Of a stretch of 14,699 bases of DNA, positions 5,985 through 12,487 are shown in pieces; position 1 is the stretch's first letter, and each line of letters starts with the position of its first letter. A program made the position numbers and the translations under genes. The notes under the pieces were generated by a model, which was not told where the DNA came from, ran no database searches, and saw only the letters and a list, made by a program, of their open reading frames with translations. The DNA comes from SG8-41 sp036397875 (lineage in GTDB: Bacteria > Pseudomonadota > Gammaproteobacteria > Burkholderiales > SG8-41): assembly GCA_036397875.1 (NCBI GenBank), contig DASWIC010000211.1, positions 1 to 14,699 on the forward strand. The letters are read 5' to 3'.

Positions 5985-7769
5985 CTATCGTTTCTGCGTG
6001 ATCGTGTCGAGCAAGGCGGGCTGGCCGGCTTTCACCCGAGCGATGGCGCGCTTCAGCGCCGGCGCCACGTCCTTGCCGTGCGCGATGGGGCCCTCGGCGT
6101 ACCAGCCCATGGACTTGGCGAGCGCGCCGAAATCGACCGCCGGCTCCTCCAGGTCCATGCCGATGTAGGCGCGCTCGACCGGCGTGCCGCGCAATCGCGC
6201 CATGCGGATCTGGTGCTCCCAGTCGTTGTAATAGGCGCGATTGTTGTACATCACGATCAGCATCGGGATCTTGTGCTTGACCGCGACCCACAAGGCGCCC
6301 GCGTCGAACATGAGGTCCCCGTCGGGCTGGAGGTCCACGACCAGCCGCCCGGCGTCGCGGTGCGCGAGGGCGACACCCAGCGAGATGCCGATCTGGGTCG
6401 CGGTGCCGAGCGACTTGCCGGGATGGCGGTAGGGCTTATCGAAGTCCCACAGCATGCGCGTCCAGTCCTCGAGCGTGTTCGCGGTCAGCACCCAGTCCTC
6501 GCCGCGGATCGCTTCCCACACCTCGTGCGCGAGGCGTGGAAGCGCAATGGGGCTCGCGTCCCAGTCCTCGCGCGCTTCCTTTGCCCATTGCGCCCGCACC
6601 GAGCGGTGGCGCTCGGCGGTCCTGCGCGCGCGCGCCTCGACGAGCTTCTGCAGGCCGGCGCTCGCCCCGATCCGCGCGCGCATCAGCTCGGTCAGCGCGG
6701 GGATGGCGAGCGTGGTGTCCGCAAGCATTCTCAGCTCCGCGTGCACGAGCCGCTGGTAATCCATGGCCCAGCTCGAGAGCTCGAGATCGCCGAAGCCGAT
6801 GTCGATGCGGACGCAATCCGGCGGCACGACGCTCTTCAACTCCCGCGTCGTGCTGACGAGCTCGGTCGTCGGCCGCTCCCAGTCGCGCACGTCGAGGCCG
6901 AGGATGAGATCCGCGTCCCGGAAGACGTCCTTCACCATGCTGAGATTGAGCGGGTGGCAGCCGGGGAAGTTGAGCCGGCTGTTGATGTCGTACACCGGCG
7001 CGCCGAGCGTCTCCGCGAGCTCGACGAGCGCGCGGAATCCCCGCGGGTCGCGCCCGACGAACTCGGCGAGGATGACCGGCCGCTTCGCCTCGGCGAGGAG
7101 GTCCGCGGCCCGCGCCAGCGCGGCAGGATCCGCGGTGAACTGCGCCGGCACGGGCATGGCGTCCGCGGGCGGCAACGGCACCGCGTGGTCGAGCGGCTGC
7201 TCCTGCAGCCACGCGTCGTAGCACATGTAGACCGGCCCCTGCGGCTCGGACATCATCACGCCGTAGGCGCGGGCGAACGCTTCCGGCGCGCCGTCGATCG
7301 TCGTCGGCTGGTAGTCCCACTTGGTATAGGCGCGCACCGCCTCGCCCTGCACCTGGGCGGTGTGCGTCCAGTCGATGCGCGGCCGGCGCTTGGTCTCGTC
7401 CATCGGGCCGGTCGCGCCCACGATGAAGATCGGCGCGCGGTCGATGTAGGCGTAGTAGATCGCGAGGTTGGCGTGGAGCAGCCCCACGAGGTTGTGCAGG
7501 ATCGCGACCATCGGCTTGCCGGACGCCTTGGCGTAGCCGTGGGCGATCTGCACCGCCGTCTCCTCGTGCTGGCACAGCATCATGGTCGGCTGGTTGCCGC
7601 CGTAATTGACGATCGAGTCATGGAGCCCGCGGTAGCTCGCGCCCGGGTTCATCGCGGCGTAGGGCAGCTCGTAGCGGTGGAGCAGGTCCACGATGACGTC
7701 GGAACCCCAGCGCTTCTGCGCGCCGGCGGCGGGCATCAATTCTTGCGGCTTGGGCGAGGATTCGGGCAT
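5985..7769 (-). CDS. Thiamine diphosphate-dependent enzyme (acetolactate synthase/benzoylformate decarboxylase-like)
   Basis: This 594-residue ThDP-dependent lyase or carboligase has the three-domain plan of acetolactate synthase-type enzymes. Residue numbers are from ATG 7769. The N-terminal PYR domain contains LCQHEETAVQIAHGYAK, whose Glu69 is the expected cofactor-activating residue. The central domain spans about 210-370. The C-terminal PP domain holds the metal/ThDP motif PDGDL (482-486), ending with NN at 509-510 in IVMYNNRAYYNDW. The usual first Gly of GDG is Pro here. Length is normal. A GTG at 7811 would add 14 residues, and neither start has a strong ribosome site. Family members decarboxylate or condense 2-oxo acids, and in this cluster it may act on a pathway 2-oxo acid, with the following dehydrogenase reducing the product. 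The exact substrate is not recognisable. Confidence 0.92.
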   Translation of the reverse strand: MPESSPKPQELMPAAGAQKRWGSDVIVDLLHRYELPYAAMNPGASYRGLHDSIVNYGGNQPTMMLCQHEETAVQIAHGYAKASGKPMVAILHNLVGLLHANLAIYYAYIDRAPIFIVGATGPMDETKRRPRIDWTHTAQVQGEAVRAYTKWDYQPTTIDGAPEAFARAYGVMMSEPQGPVYMCYDAWLQEQPLDHAVPLPPADAMPVPAQFTADPAALARAADLLAEAKRPVILAEFVGRDPRGFRALVELAETLGAPVYDINSRLNFPGCHPLNLSMVKDVFRDADLILGLDVRDWERPTTELVSTTRELKSVVPPDCVRIDIGFGDLELSSWAMDYQRLVHAELRMLADTTLAIPALTELMRARIGASAGLQKLVEARARRTAERHRSVRAQWAKEAREDWDASPIALPRLAHEVWEAIRGEDWVLTANTLEDWTRMLWDFDKPYRHPGKSLGTATQIGISLGVALAHRDAGRLVVDLQPDGDLMFDAGALWVAVKHKIPMLIVMYNNRAYYNDWEHQIRMARLRGTPVERAYIGMDLEEPAVDFGALAKSMGWYAEGPIAHGKDVAPALKRAIARVKAGQPALLDTITQKR

Positions 7770-7833
7770 GTCATGCGCCGCCACGGCAGGTGTCGACTTA
7801 CCGGTACACACGCGCCGCGCGGCGGCACGGGCG

Positions 7834-8091
7834 TTACACGAGCAGCACGAACGAGATTCCCGCCAGGAGGATCGCCACGCCGCCGAGCCGCAGAGTGCCG
7901 GACCGCGCCCGGAGCAATGCGACCGCGGCGATGCCCGCTACGACCATGGCGAGCAGGTGATCCGGCTCGGTGAACAGGTGCGCAAGACCGGTCGCGAAGC
8001 CGACGTCCGCATGCGAGCCGGGGTGCGCATGCGCGGCGCCGCCCGCTACTAGGCCCAGCAGTACGAGCAACCCCAGCACTTTCTGATTCAT
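7834..8091 (-). CDS. Miniature HupE/UreJ-like membrane protein
   Basis: This 85-residue protein resembles the N-terminal third of HupE/UreJ, a family linked to nickel or cobalt uptake. A signal-peptide-like segment (residues 1-22, ...AAHA) is followed by HPG at 23-25. The family signature is GLAHLFTEPDHLLAMV (35-50), with the conserved His and Asp-His. Predicted membrane segments are about 46-62 and 68-84. Full-length HupE is about 190-200 residues with six segments, so the central part is absent. The last helix (LRLGGVAILLAGISFVLL) resembles the family's C-terminal helix, suggesting an internal deletion rather than simple truncation. ATG 8091 is preferred over an in-frame GTG at 8103. The gene lies 25 bases after the cupin stop, across a heptamer repeat, so co-transcription is likely. 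It may be a remnant or a real small metal-related membrane protein. Confidence 0.72.
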   Translation of the reverse strand: MNQKVLGLLVLLGLVAGGAAHAHPGSHADVGFATGLAHLFTEPDHLLAMVVAGIAAVALLRARSGTLRLGGVAILLAGISFVLLV

Positions 8092-8112
8092 GTCACCAGT
8101 CACGAGTCACGG
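8092..8112. repeat. Short tandem heptamer repeat (GTCACNN), second array
   Basis: Three consecutive seven-base units GTCACCA, GTCACGA and GTCACGG run from 8092 to 8112. They exactly fill the space between the start of the HupE-like gene (8091) and the region of the preceding cupin's stop (8117). The GTCAC core and seven-base period match the array at 1470-1495. In the minus-strand transcript the last unit lies in the ribosome-binding region of the HupE-like gene. Confidence 0.55.
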
Positions 8113-8116
8113 ATGA

Positions 8117-8731
8117 TCAGGCTGGTTCCTTGACCTTCGCCACCAGATAGCGCTTGATCACCTCGGCGTTGAGCACGACCTTGGAATCGTACTCGGGCGC
8201 ATCCTCGAGCTGCTCGAGGTCGTTCAGGCCGCAGAACTTGTAGACGCGGTTGATGGCCGAGATGAGCCGCACGGGGCGGTGCGGGTCCGCGTTGAAGTGC
8301 TGGTGGATGGTGTTGGGCGGGATGTAGATCACGTCGCCCGCCTCCCACTCGTAGCGCTTCACCTCGTCCTGCGGCTTCCAGTGATAGGTGTCGGTGATCT
8401 CGACGTCACAGTCCTGGTGCAGGTCGTAGCCGCGGCCCTCCAGCACGTACAGGCACTCTTCCGCGAGGTGCCGGTGCTTCCCCGAGCGGCTGCCGGGCGG
8501 GATGATCTGCATGTAGGCGTCCACCGTCTCCATGCGCGTGTTCATCTGCTCGTTGATCAGGTGCTTGAGCAGGCCCTGCCGCGACATTTCCCAGACCATG
8601 TCGTCCGGGCGCACGATTTTCCTGCGCTTGGCATTGCGCGCCGGCGCACTCATCGCGTCATCCAGCAGGTTCTGGTAGAGCCTGCCGCTGGTCTTGCCCT
8701 TCAACCAGGTTTTCGATTCGCCCCAGGCCAT
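8117..8731 (-). CDS. Single-domain cupin protein with complete metal motif
   Basis: This 204-residue protein has one cupin barrel at about residues 70-160. Motif 1 matches the consensus exactly: Gly80, His86, His88, Glu92 and Gly99 in GSRSGKHRHLAEECLYVLEG. Motif 2 is GDVIYIPPNTIHQHFN (132-147), supplying His143. The 3-His-1-Glu set should bind a divalent metal. Residues 1-60 form a charged, mostly helical N-terminal extension, and 165-204 a helical tail. Cupins of this size include aromatic-ring dioxygenases and isomerases, but no substrate residues can be recognised. The start at 8731 lies three bases after the stop of the neighbouring cupin, with GGAG about eight bases upstream, so the two are translationally coupled and perhaps form a complex. 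Confidence 0.88.
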   Translation of the reverse strand: MAWGESKTWLKGKTSGRLYQNLLDDAMSAPARNAKRRKIVRPDDMVWEMSRQGLLKHLINEQMNTRMETVDAYMQIIPPGSRSGKHRHLAEECLYVLEGRGYDLHQDCDVEITDTYHWKPQDEVKRYEWEAGDVIYIPPNTIHQHFNADPHRPVRLISAINRVYKFCGLNDLEQLEDAPEYDSKVVLNAEVIKRYLVAKVKEPA

Positions 8732-8734
8732 CGG

Positions 8735-9289
8735 TCACTCCGCGTGGTTGTAGTCCTGCTCTTCCTCCCGCGGATTGAAGCCCGCGCCGCCCGGCGTCGG
8801 CTCGGTGGGGCGTGGAATCACGGTCTTCTGGAAGAGCATGTTGAGGAACAGGTACATCGGCTTTGCCTTCAGCACCAGTGCGCGCGCCGGCTTGTCGGGG
8901 TCCGCGTTGTGGTGCTGGTGCACGCAGTTGTTGTGGACGATCGCCACGTCGCCCGCCTGCCAGTCGTAGCGCACGCCGTCATGGATCTCGTAGCCGGTGC
9001 CGTCGAGGATGTAGAACGCCGCCTCGTTCACGTGACCGTGCTTCTGCGACACGCCGCCGGGCCCGTATTCCTCGAGGTGGATGTGCAGCGTCTGCCCGAG
9101 GCCGTCCACCGGCTCGACGTAGTGCCGGCTGTAGCACTGCGGGCCGTCAATGAACTTGAGCTCGCTGCCCTTCTTCACGCGCGGCAGAGCGCGCAGGCGC
9201 TGGAGCTCCTCCTTCAGGTTGTAATGCCCCTGGATGCTCCGGACGAACACCCGGTCCTTCTTGCTGTGATAGTGCGATTCCGTGCCCAT
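8735..9289 (-). CDS. Single-domain cupin protein, second of three
   Basis: This 184-residue protein has a cupin barrel at about residues 67-145. Motif 1 is GGVSQKHGHVNEAAFYILDG, with metal ligands His84, His86 and Glu89. Motif 2 is GDVAIVHNNCVHQHHN (113-128) with His124, where the usual Pro is His119. Start is placed at ATG 9289 because AAGGAGT lies five bases upstream and the cupin sequence begins there. The frame is open much farther upstream (to 9736), but that stretch is the antisense/other-frame shadow of the bicupin gene. The C-terminal 40 residues are low in predicted structure and end in acidic EEEQDYNHAE. It is separated by three bases from the next cupin. A palindrome at 9343-9363 lies in its 5' region and could control it. 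Substrate unknown. Confidence 0.87.
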   Translation of the reverse strand: MGTESHYHSKKDRVFVRSIQGHYNLKEELQRLRALPRVKKGSELKFIDGPQCYSRHYVEPVDGLGQTLHIHLEEYGPGGVSQKHGHVNEAAFYILDGTGYEIHDGVRYDWQAGDVAIVHNNCVHQHHNADPDKPARALVLKAKPMYLFLNMLFQKTVIPRPTEPTPGGAGFNPREEEQDYNHAE

Positions 9290-9293
9290 TGCG

Positions 9294-9300
9294 ACTCCTT
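9294..9300 (-). promoter_or_regulatory. Ribosome binding site fixing the second cupin's start
   Basis: On the minus strand AAGGAGT lies four bases before the ATG at 9289, with the AAGGAG core at five-base spacing. It is close to the ideal anti-16S match and decides against the longer in-frame reading to 9736. Confidence 0.75.
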
Positions 9301-9342
9301 GCCGCGGCCACCGCGCCTGCTTGACGACGATCTGAGTGTACA

Positions 9343-9363
9343 GCTTACCGCATTTTGGTAAGC
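9343..9363. promoter_or_regulatory. Palindrome between bicupin and cupin genes (possible operator)
   Basis: Perfect seven-base arms GCTTACC (9343-9349) and GGTAAGC (9357-9363) enclose a seven-base A/T-rich spacer. It lies 18 bases after the bicupin stop and 53 bases upstream of the cupin start at 9289. No T-run follows on the minus strand, so an intrinsic terminator is unlikely. The one-helical-turn spacing of the TTACC half-sites suits a dimeric repressor. No -10/-35 pair was convincing nearby. Confidence 0.4.
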
Positions 9364-9381
9364 GCTTGCGGCAGGCGGCGC

Positions 9382-10524
9382 TCAGTCGTCTCCGCCCGCC
9401 GCGACCAGCGTGCTCGACTGCAGGGCCGCGAGCTCCGCCTGGTAGGCCTCGTCCATGCGCGACTTCAGTCCGTGCTTCGCGAGCGCCTCGGCGAACCATT
9501 TGCGCACGGCCGGACTCTCGTCGGCGTAGTCGATCTGGTCGCCGCCCGCGCGGCGGCTGATCCAGGCCTTGGGCACGCCCTGCGCATTGCGAATCGCGAC
9601 GCCCTCGTGCTTGAAGGCGAGGTAACGCGCGGGCGTGGTGCCGGTGTTGAAATGCTGGTGCTGCCACATGTTGGGAGGCACGATCATCGACCCGATCTGC
9701 CACTCGTAGCGGCGCGCCTCCTCGCCCTCGGGCCACATCAGCGAATAGCCCTCGCCGGAGAGGATGATGACGTGCGCGCCGGGGCCGTGGGCGTGGGACT
9801 TCTTGTAGGTTCCCGCCGGGAACTGGGAGATGTGGCTGTTCATCGAGCCCTTCGCCATGTTGAAGCGGATGTGCCCGCCCCCCGCGCCGCGCTCCTTTGC
9901 CGCGATGAGCGGCAGGTTCACGGCGTCCGATACGAAATTGGTGTCGAGGAGGAACCCCTTCTGCTCGCTCTTCGGCGCGAAATAGTCCGGCTCGCCGGCG
10001 AAGCGGCCCTTGAAATCGTGCCTGGTGTTGAGCACGAACTCGATGTCGTCATAGAGGTTGATGACGACCGGGCCGTTGGTGACGGCGACGTAGCGCGCCG
10101 GTGCCTCCCCGGAGCCGTTGAAATGCTGGTGCGACGCGTTGACCGGGATCGCGAACAGGGCGCCGGCCTGCCACTCGAAGGTGATGCGGCCTCCGGCGTC
10201 GTTCCACACCGCGGTCGAGCCGCGGCCGGAGAGGACCATGATCATCTCCTCGAAGAGCTGGCGCTGCGGCGCGAGCTTGCCGCCGGCGGGGATCTCGCAC
10301 ACGTAGCAGTCGTTGGAGGTGCGCGAGGCCTCGTGATTGAAATAGACGCCGCGGCCGCCGCGGCGCGCCCACGGCTTCAGCTCCACCGTGTGCAGGTTGG
10401 GCACGTAGTGCGAGGACAGGATGTCGAGCCCCTCGGCTTTCACCCACCGCGTGTAGGGCGTTTCCTTCTCGGTGGCGAATTTCTTCGCCATCTCCTCCGA
10501 TACCATCGCCGTCTTGGCCATCAT
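9382..10524 (-). CDS. Bicupin protein with degenerate first metal site
   Basis: This 380-residue protein has two cupin barrels. In the first (about residues 72-150), motif 1 reads GGKLAPQRQLFEEMIMVLSG: the two metal-binding His are replaced by Gln87 and Gln89, while Glu93 and motif-2 His132 (GALFAIPVNASHQHFN) remain. The second barrel (about 230-306) keeps His244 and His246 (KSHAHGPGAHVIILSGEG) and His289 in motif 2 (VPPNMWQHQHFN), with His251 where Glu is usual. Only the C-terminal barrel therefore looks fit for normal metal binding. Two-barrel cupins include gentisate-type dioxygenases and oxalate decarboxylases, but neither is clearly matched. AGAGGTGA precedes adjacent ATGs at 10524 and 10521; spacing slightly favours the second. 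It is the first of three consecutive cupin genes and follows the EutA-like gene. Confidence 0.88.
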   Translation of the reverse strand: MMAKTAMVSEEMAKKFATEKETPYTRWVKAEGLDILSSHYVPNLHTVELKPWARRGGRGVYFNHEASRTSNDCYVCEIPAGGKLAPQRQLFEEMIMVLSGRGSTAVWNDAGGRITFEWQAGALFAIPVNASHQHFNGSGEAPARYVAVTNGPVVINLYDDIEFVLNTRHDFKGRFAGEPDYFAPKSEQKGFLLDTNFVSDAVNLPLIAAKERGAGGGHIRFNMAKGSMNSHISQFPAGTYKKSHAHGPGAHVIILSGEGYSLMWPEGEEARRYEWQIGSMIVPPNMWQHQHFNTGTTPARYLAFKHEGVAIRNAQGVPKAWISRRAGGDQIDYADESPAVRKWFAEALAKHGLKSRMDEAYQAELAALQSSTLVAAGGDD

Positions 10525-10630
10525 TCACCTCTCGCTTCCGATATGCGCAAAATCTACTCCAAGCGCGGCGCCTTCGCCACCGCCGGCAGAAAAGTGACTC
10601 GCGGCTCGCGGATAATGAGACCGGTCCTGG

Positions 10631-12373
10631 TCATTTAGGTTTGTGATGGTGACCATGATCATGGCTGTGATCATGGGGGTGATCGTGGTCGTGGTGGTGT
10701 CCGTGATGATGGTGGTGGTATTGCACGGGGGCGTGATGCGGACGGTACTCGCCCGGGTCATTCGGGTGCCGCGGATCCTCGCTGAAGACGAGCGACTTGA
10801 TCGTGACCGGCACGGTGCGGGAGGGCAGGCGGATGCGGCCGAGATCGATGTAGTCGAGGTCCCACAGCGTCACGCCGTCGATCACGAGCACCTCGTTCCG
10901 GAGCTTCAGCTCCTCGCGCAGGATCGCCCCGAGCGTCTGCGCGATGTCCCCGTCCAGCACCAGGTAGAGCGGTTTGCCGCCGGCGATCGTCCGGGGCAGC
11001 GCCTGCACGATGCCCTGCGCGAAGGCGGCAATGCGCTGGTACGAAGGCGCGCCCGCCCAGCGGAATGCGAGCGCCACTTCGGATGAGCCTTCCTCGAGAT
11101 CGTAGGCGGTGAAATGGCTGCGGATCGCCTGCGCGAGCTCCGTGGGAGATATTTCCTCGCCACACGTGTACGGCGGCTGCAGTACCTGGAGGTTCTTGCG
11201 CGGCAGGAGATCGCCCGGGCTCGAGATGTAGATGGTGTTGCCGGAGAGCTGCACGCTGTATTCCGACGCGCCGACCGCGGTGGCGCGTATGCATTCGCCG
11301 GGCGGCAGCAGCGGCCACGGCAGCGCCCCTTCCCCGACGCGGCGGGCGATCGCGGCGCCGAGGAGCTTGCCCATGTCGCCGAAATCGCGGCTCTCCCGCT
11401 CGTACACGTATTCGGCGACGCCGCCCGAGAACATCACGCCGTCGATGCGCCCGAAGTCCGCGATCGGGTCGGTGAGGTAGAGATGCTCGATCGCGTGCGG
11501 CAGCGGCCGCTTGACGATCGCCGCGATCAGCGCTTCGGCCATCCGGTCCGCGACGCGCGCCATCTCCGCGAGCGTGACGCGGTCACCCGGCTTCCAGGAA
11601 AAGCCGGCCTCGCCGGCGTGGAAGCGCCCGGCGGGATCGAGGCGCACGATACGATTCTCGGCGTCGACAACCTGCAGCCGGCCGCCGATGTGCACCGCGG
11701 CCATGGCCGCGATCCGGCCGCCTTCGACCACCGCGAGCTTGGTCGTGCCGCCGCCGATATCCACGTTGAGGATGCGCTTGCCCTCGGCGTGCGACACGCG
11801 CGCGGCGCCCGAGCCGTAGGCCGCGAGCATGGCTTCGAGGTGATGGCCGGCCGCCGTGCAGACGAACTCCCCGCCATTCTCCGCAAGGAGCTCCGAGATC
11901 GCCTGCGCGTTCCGGCGCCGCAGGGCTTCCCCGGTCAGGATGACGACCCCGGAATCGATCTGGTCCGGATGGAGGCCCGCCTGCGTGTAGGCCTCGTCGA
12001 TGATGTCGGCGAGCGCCACCTCGTCGATGCGTTCTTGATCGAGGTATGGGGTGAGCGCGACGGGCGACTGGAACAGGGTCTCGCGCGATACGACGCAATA
12101 GCGGCTGGACAGGTCTTCGCCCAGCCGGCGCAGGTGAATGCGCGAGAAGATGAGCTGCGTGCCCGCGGACCCGATGTCCACGCCGACGCTGGTGAGCGAG
12201 ACGTGGTCCTGGACCCAGAGCCCGGTGCCCTCGGGACCGCCCTCGAGTCCGGAGTCGTCGTGGTCGTGGTCGAACGCCTCGTCGCCGTCGTGGGTGTGGC
12301 CGGTGTCGGCTCCGTACTGGTGGTCCGCCAGGCTGTGGCCGGGCTTCTTCGGGGCGTTGTCCTTTTCCGCCAT
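10631..12373 (-). CDS. EutA-family reactivase-like ATPase with His-rich termini
   Basis: This 580-residue protein is a member of the EutA family (ethanolamine ammonia-lyase reactivating factor), ATPases of the actin/Hsp70 superfamily that exchange damaged cobalamin from the lyase. The EutA-like core spans about residues 58-540. Nucleotide motifs are SVGVDIGSAGTQL (62-74), ILNVDIGGGTTKLAVVEGG (201-219) and DGVMFSGGVAEYVYERES (311-328). Unusual extensions flank the core. The C-terminal segment 546-577 has 19 histidines among 32 residues, alternating with Asp and Gly. The N-terminal 40 residues carry six His with many Asp. Such tails are known metal-storage elements in HypB, UreE and CobW-type proteins. 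No EutB or EutC is present. ATG 12373 has only a weak ribosome site and lies nine bases after a REP hairpin. The gene sits between UbiD and the cupin genes, so it may serve one of them or an unseen cobalamin enzyme. Confidence 0.88.
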   Translation of the reverse strand: MAEKDNAPKKPGHSLADHQYGADTGHTHDGDEAFDHDHDDSGLEGGPEGTGLWVQDHVSLTSVGVDIGSAGTQLIFSRIHLRRLGEDLSSRYCVVSRETLFQSPVALTPYLDQERIDEVALADIIDEAYTQAGLHPDQIDSGVVILTGEALRRRNAQAISELLAENGGEFVCTAAGHHLEAMLAAYGSGAARVSHAEGKRILNVDIGGGTTKLAVVEGGRIAAMAAVHIGGRLQVVDAENRIVRLDPAGRFHAGEAGFSWKPGDRVTLAEMARVADRMAEALIAAIVKRPLPHAIEHLYLTDPIADFGRIDGVMFSGGVAEYVYERESRDFGDMGKLLGAAIARRVGEGALPWPLLPPGECIRATAVGASEYSVQLSGNTIYISSPGDLLPRKNLQVLQPPYTCGEEISPTELAQAIRSHFTAYDLEEGSSEVALAFRWAGAPSYQRIAAFAQGIVQALPRTIAGGKPLYLVLDGDIAQTLGAILREELKLRNEVLVIDGVTLWDLDYIDLGRIRLPSRTVPVTIKSLVFSEDPRHPNDPGEYRPHHAPVQYHHHHHGHHHDHDHPHDHSHDHGHHHKPK

Positions 12374-12379
12374 GGTTTC

Positions 12380-12449
12380 GTCATTCCCGCGAAGGCGGGA
12401 ATCTAGGTAAGACAGCTCGTGACTGGATCCCCGCCTCCGCGGGGATGAC
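12380..12449. repeat. REP doublet (REPIN-like) between UbiD and EutA-like genes
   Basis: Two hairpins with eight-base arms and four-base loops stand in opposite orientation: ATTCCCGC/GCGGGAAT at 12383-12390 and 12395-12402, and ATCCCCGC/GCGGGGAT at 12427-12434 and 12439-12446. The outer ends are also inverted (GTCAT at 12380-12384, ATGAC at 12445-12449). This is the widespread extragenic GTCATTCCCGCG...GCGGGAAT type thought to be mobilised by RAYT transposases. One stem ends nine bases before the EutA-like start codon. Confidence 0.85.
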
Positions 12450-12487
12450 TTGTGTAGGAGCGGGGATGGCGGATAGCAGGGGGCACC

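Noticed and set aside
5985..7769. Calling the ThDP enzyme acetolactate synthase IlvB or glyoxylate carboligase Gcl
   Set aside because: The fold and cofactor motifs fit the superfamily, but no IlvN subunit is adjacent and the active-site context is not specific, so only the superfamily is supported.
5973..7973. A 666-codon plus-strand ORF opposite the ThDP enzyme
   Set aside because: Antisense shadow: no motifs, Arg/His/Val-rich composition, and it fully covers a convincing enzyme on the other strand.
9290..9736. A 149-residue N-terminal extension of the second cupin
   Set aside because: The extension reads through the bicupin gene in another frame and is Arg/Gly-rich with no domain, and a near-ideal ribosome site sits before the internal ATG at 9289.
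8117..10524. Naming the cupins as gentisate dioxygenase, oxalate decarboxylase or ethanolamine-utilisation EutQ
   Set aside because: Only generic cupin motifs are seen. Tail sequences and the degenerate first barrel do not match those enzymes well enough for a name.
10643..10761. The low-complexity GTGGTGATG-rich stretch as a DNA tandem repeat or CRISPR-like array
   Set aside because: It is the coding sequence for the His/Asp-rich tail of the EutA-like protein (CAC/CAT and GAC/GAT codons read on the other strand), without fixed-length repeats and spacers.
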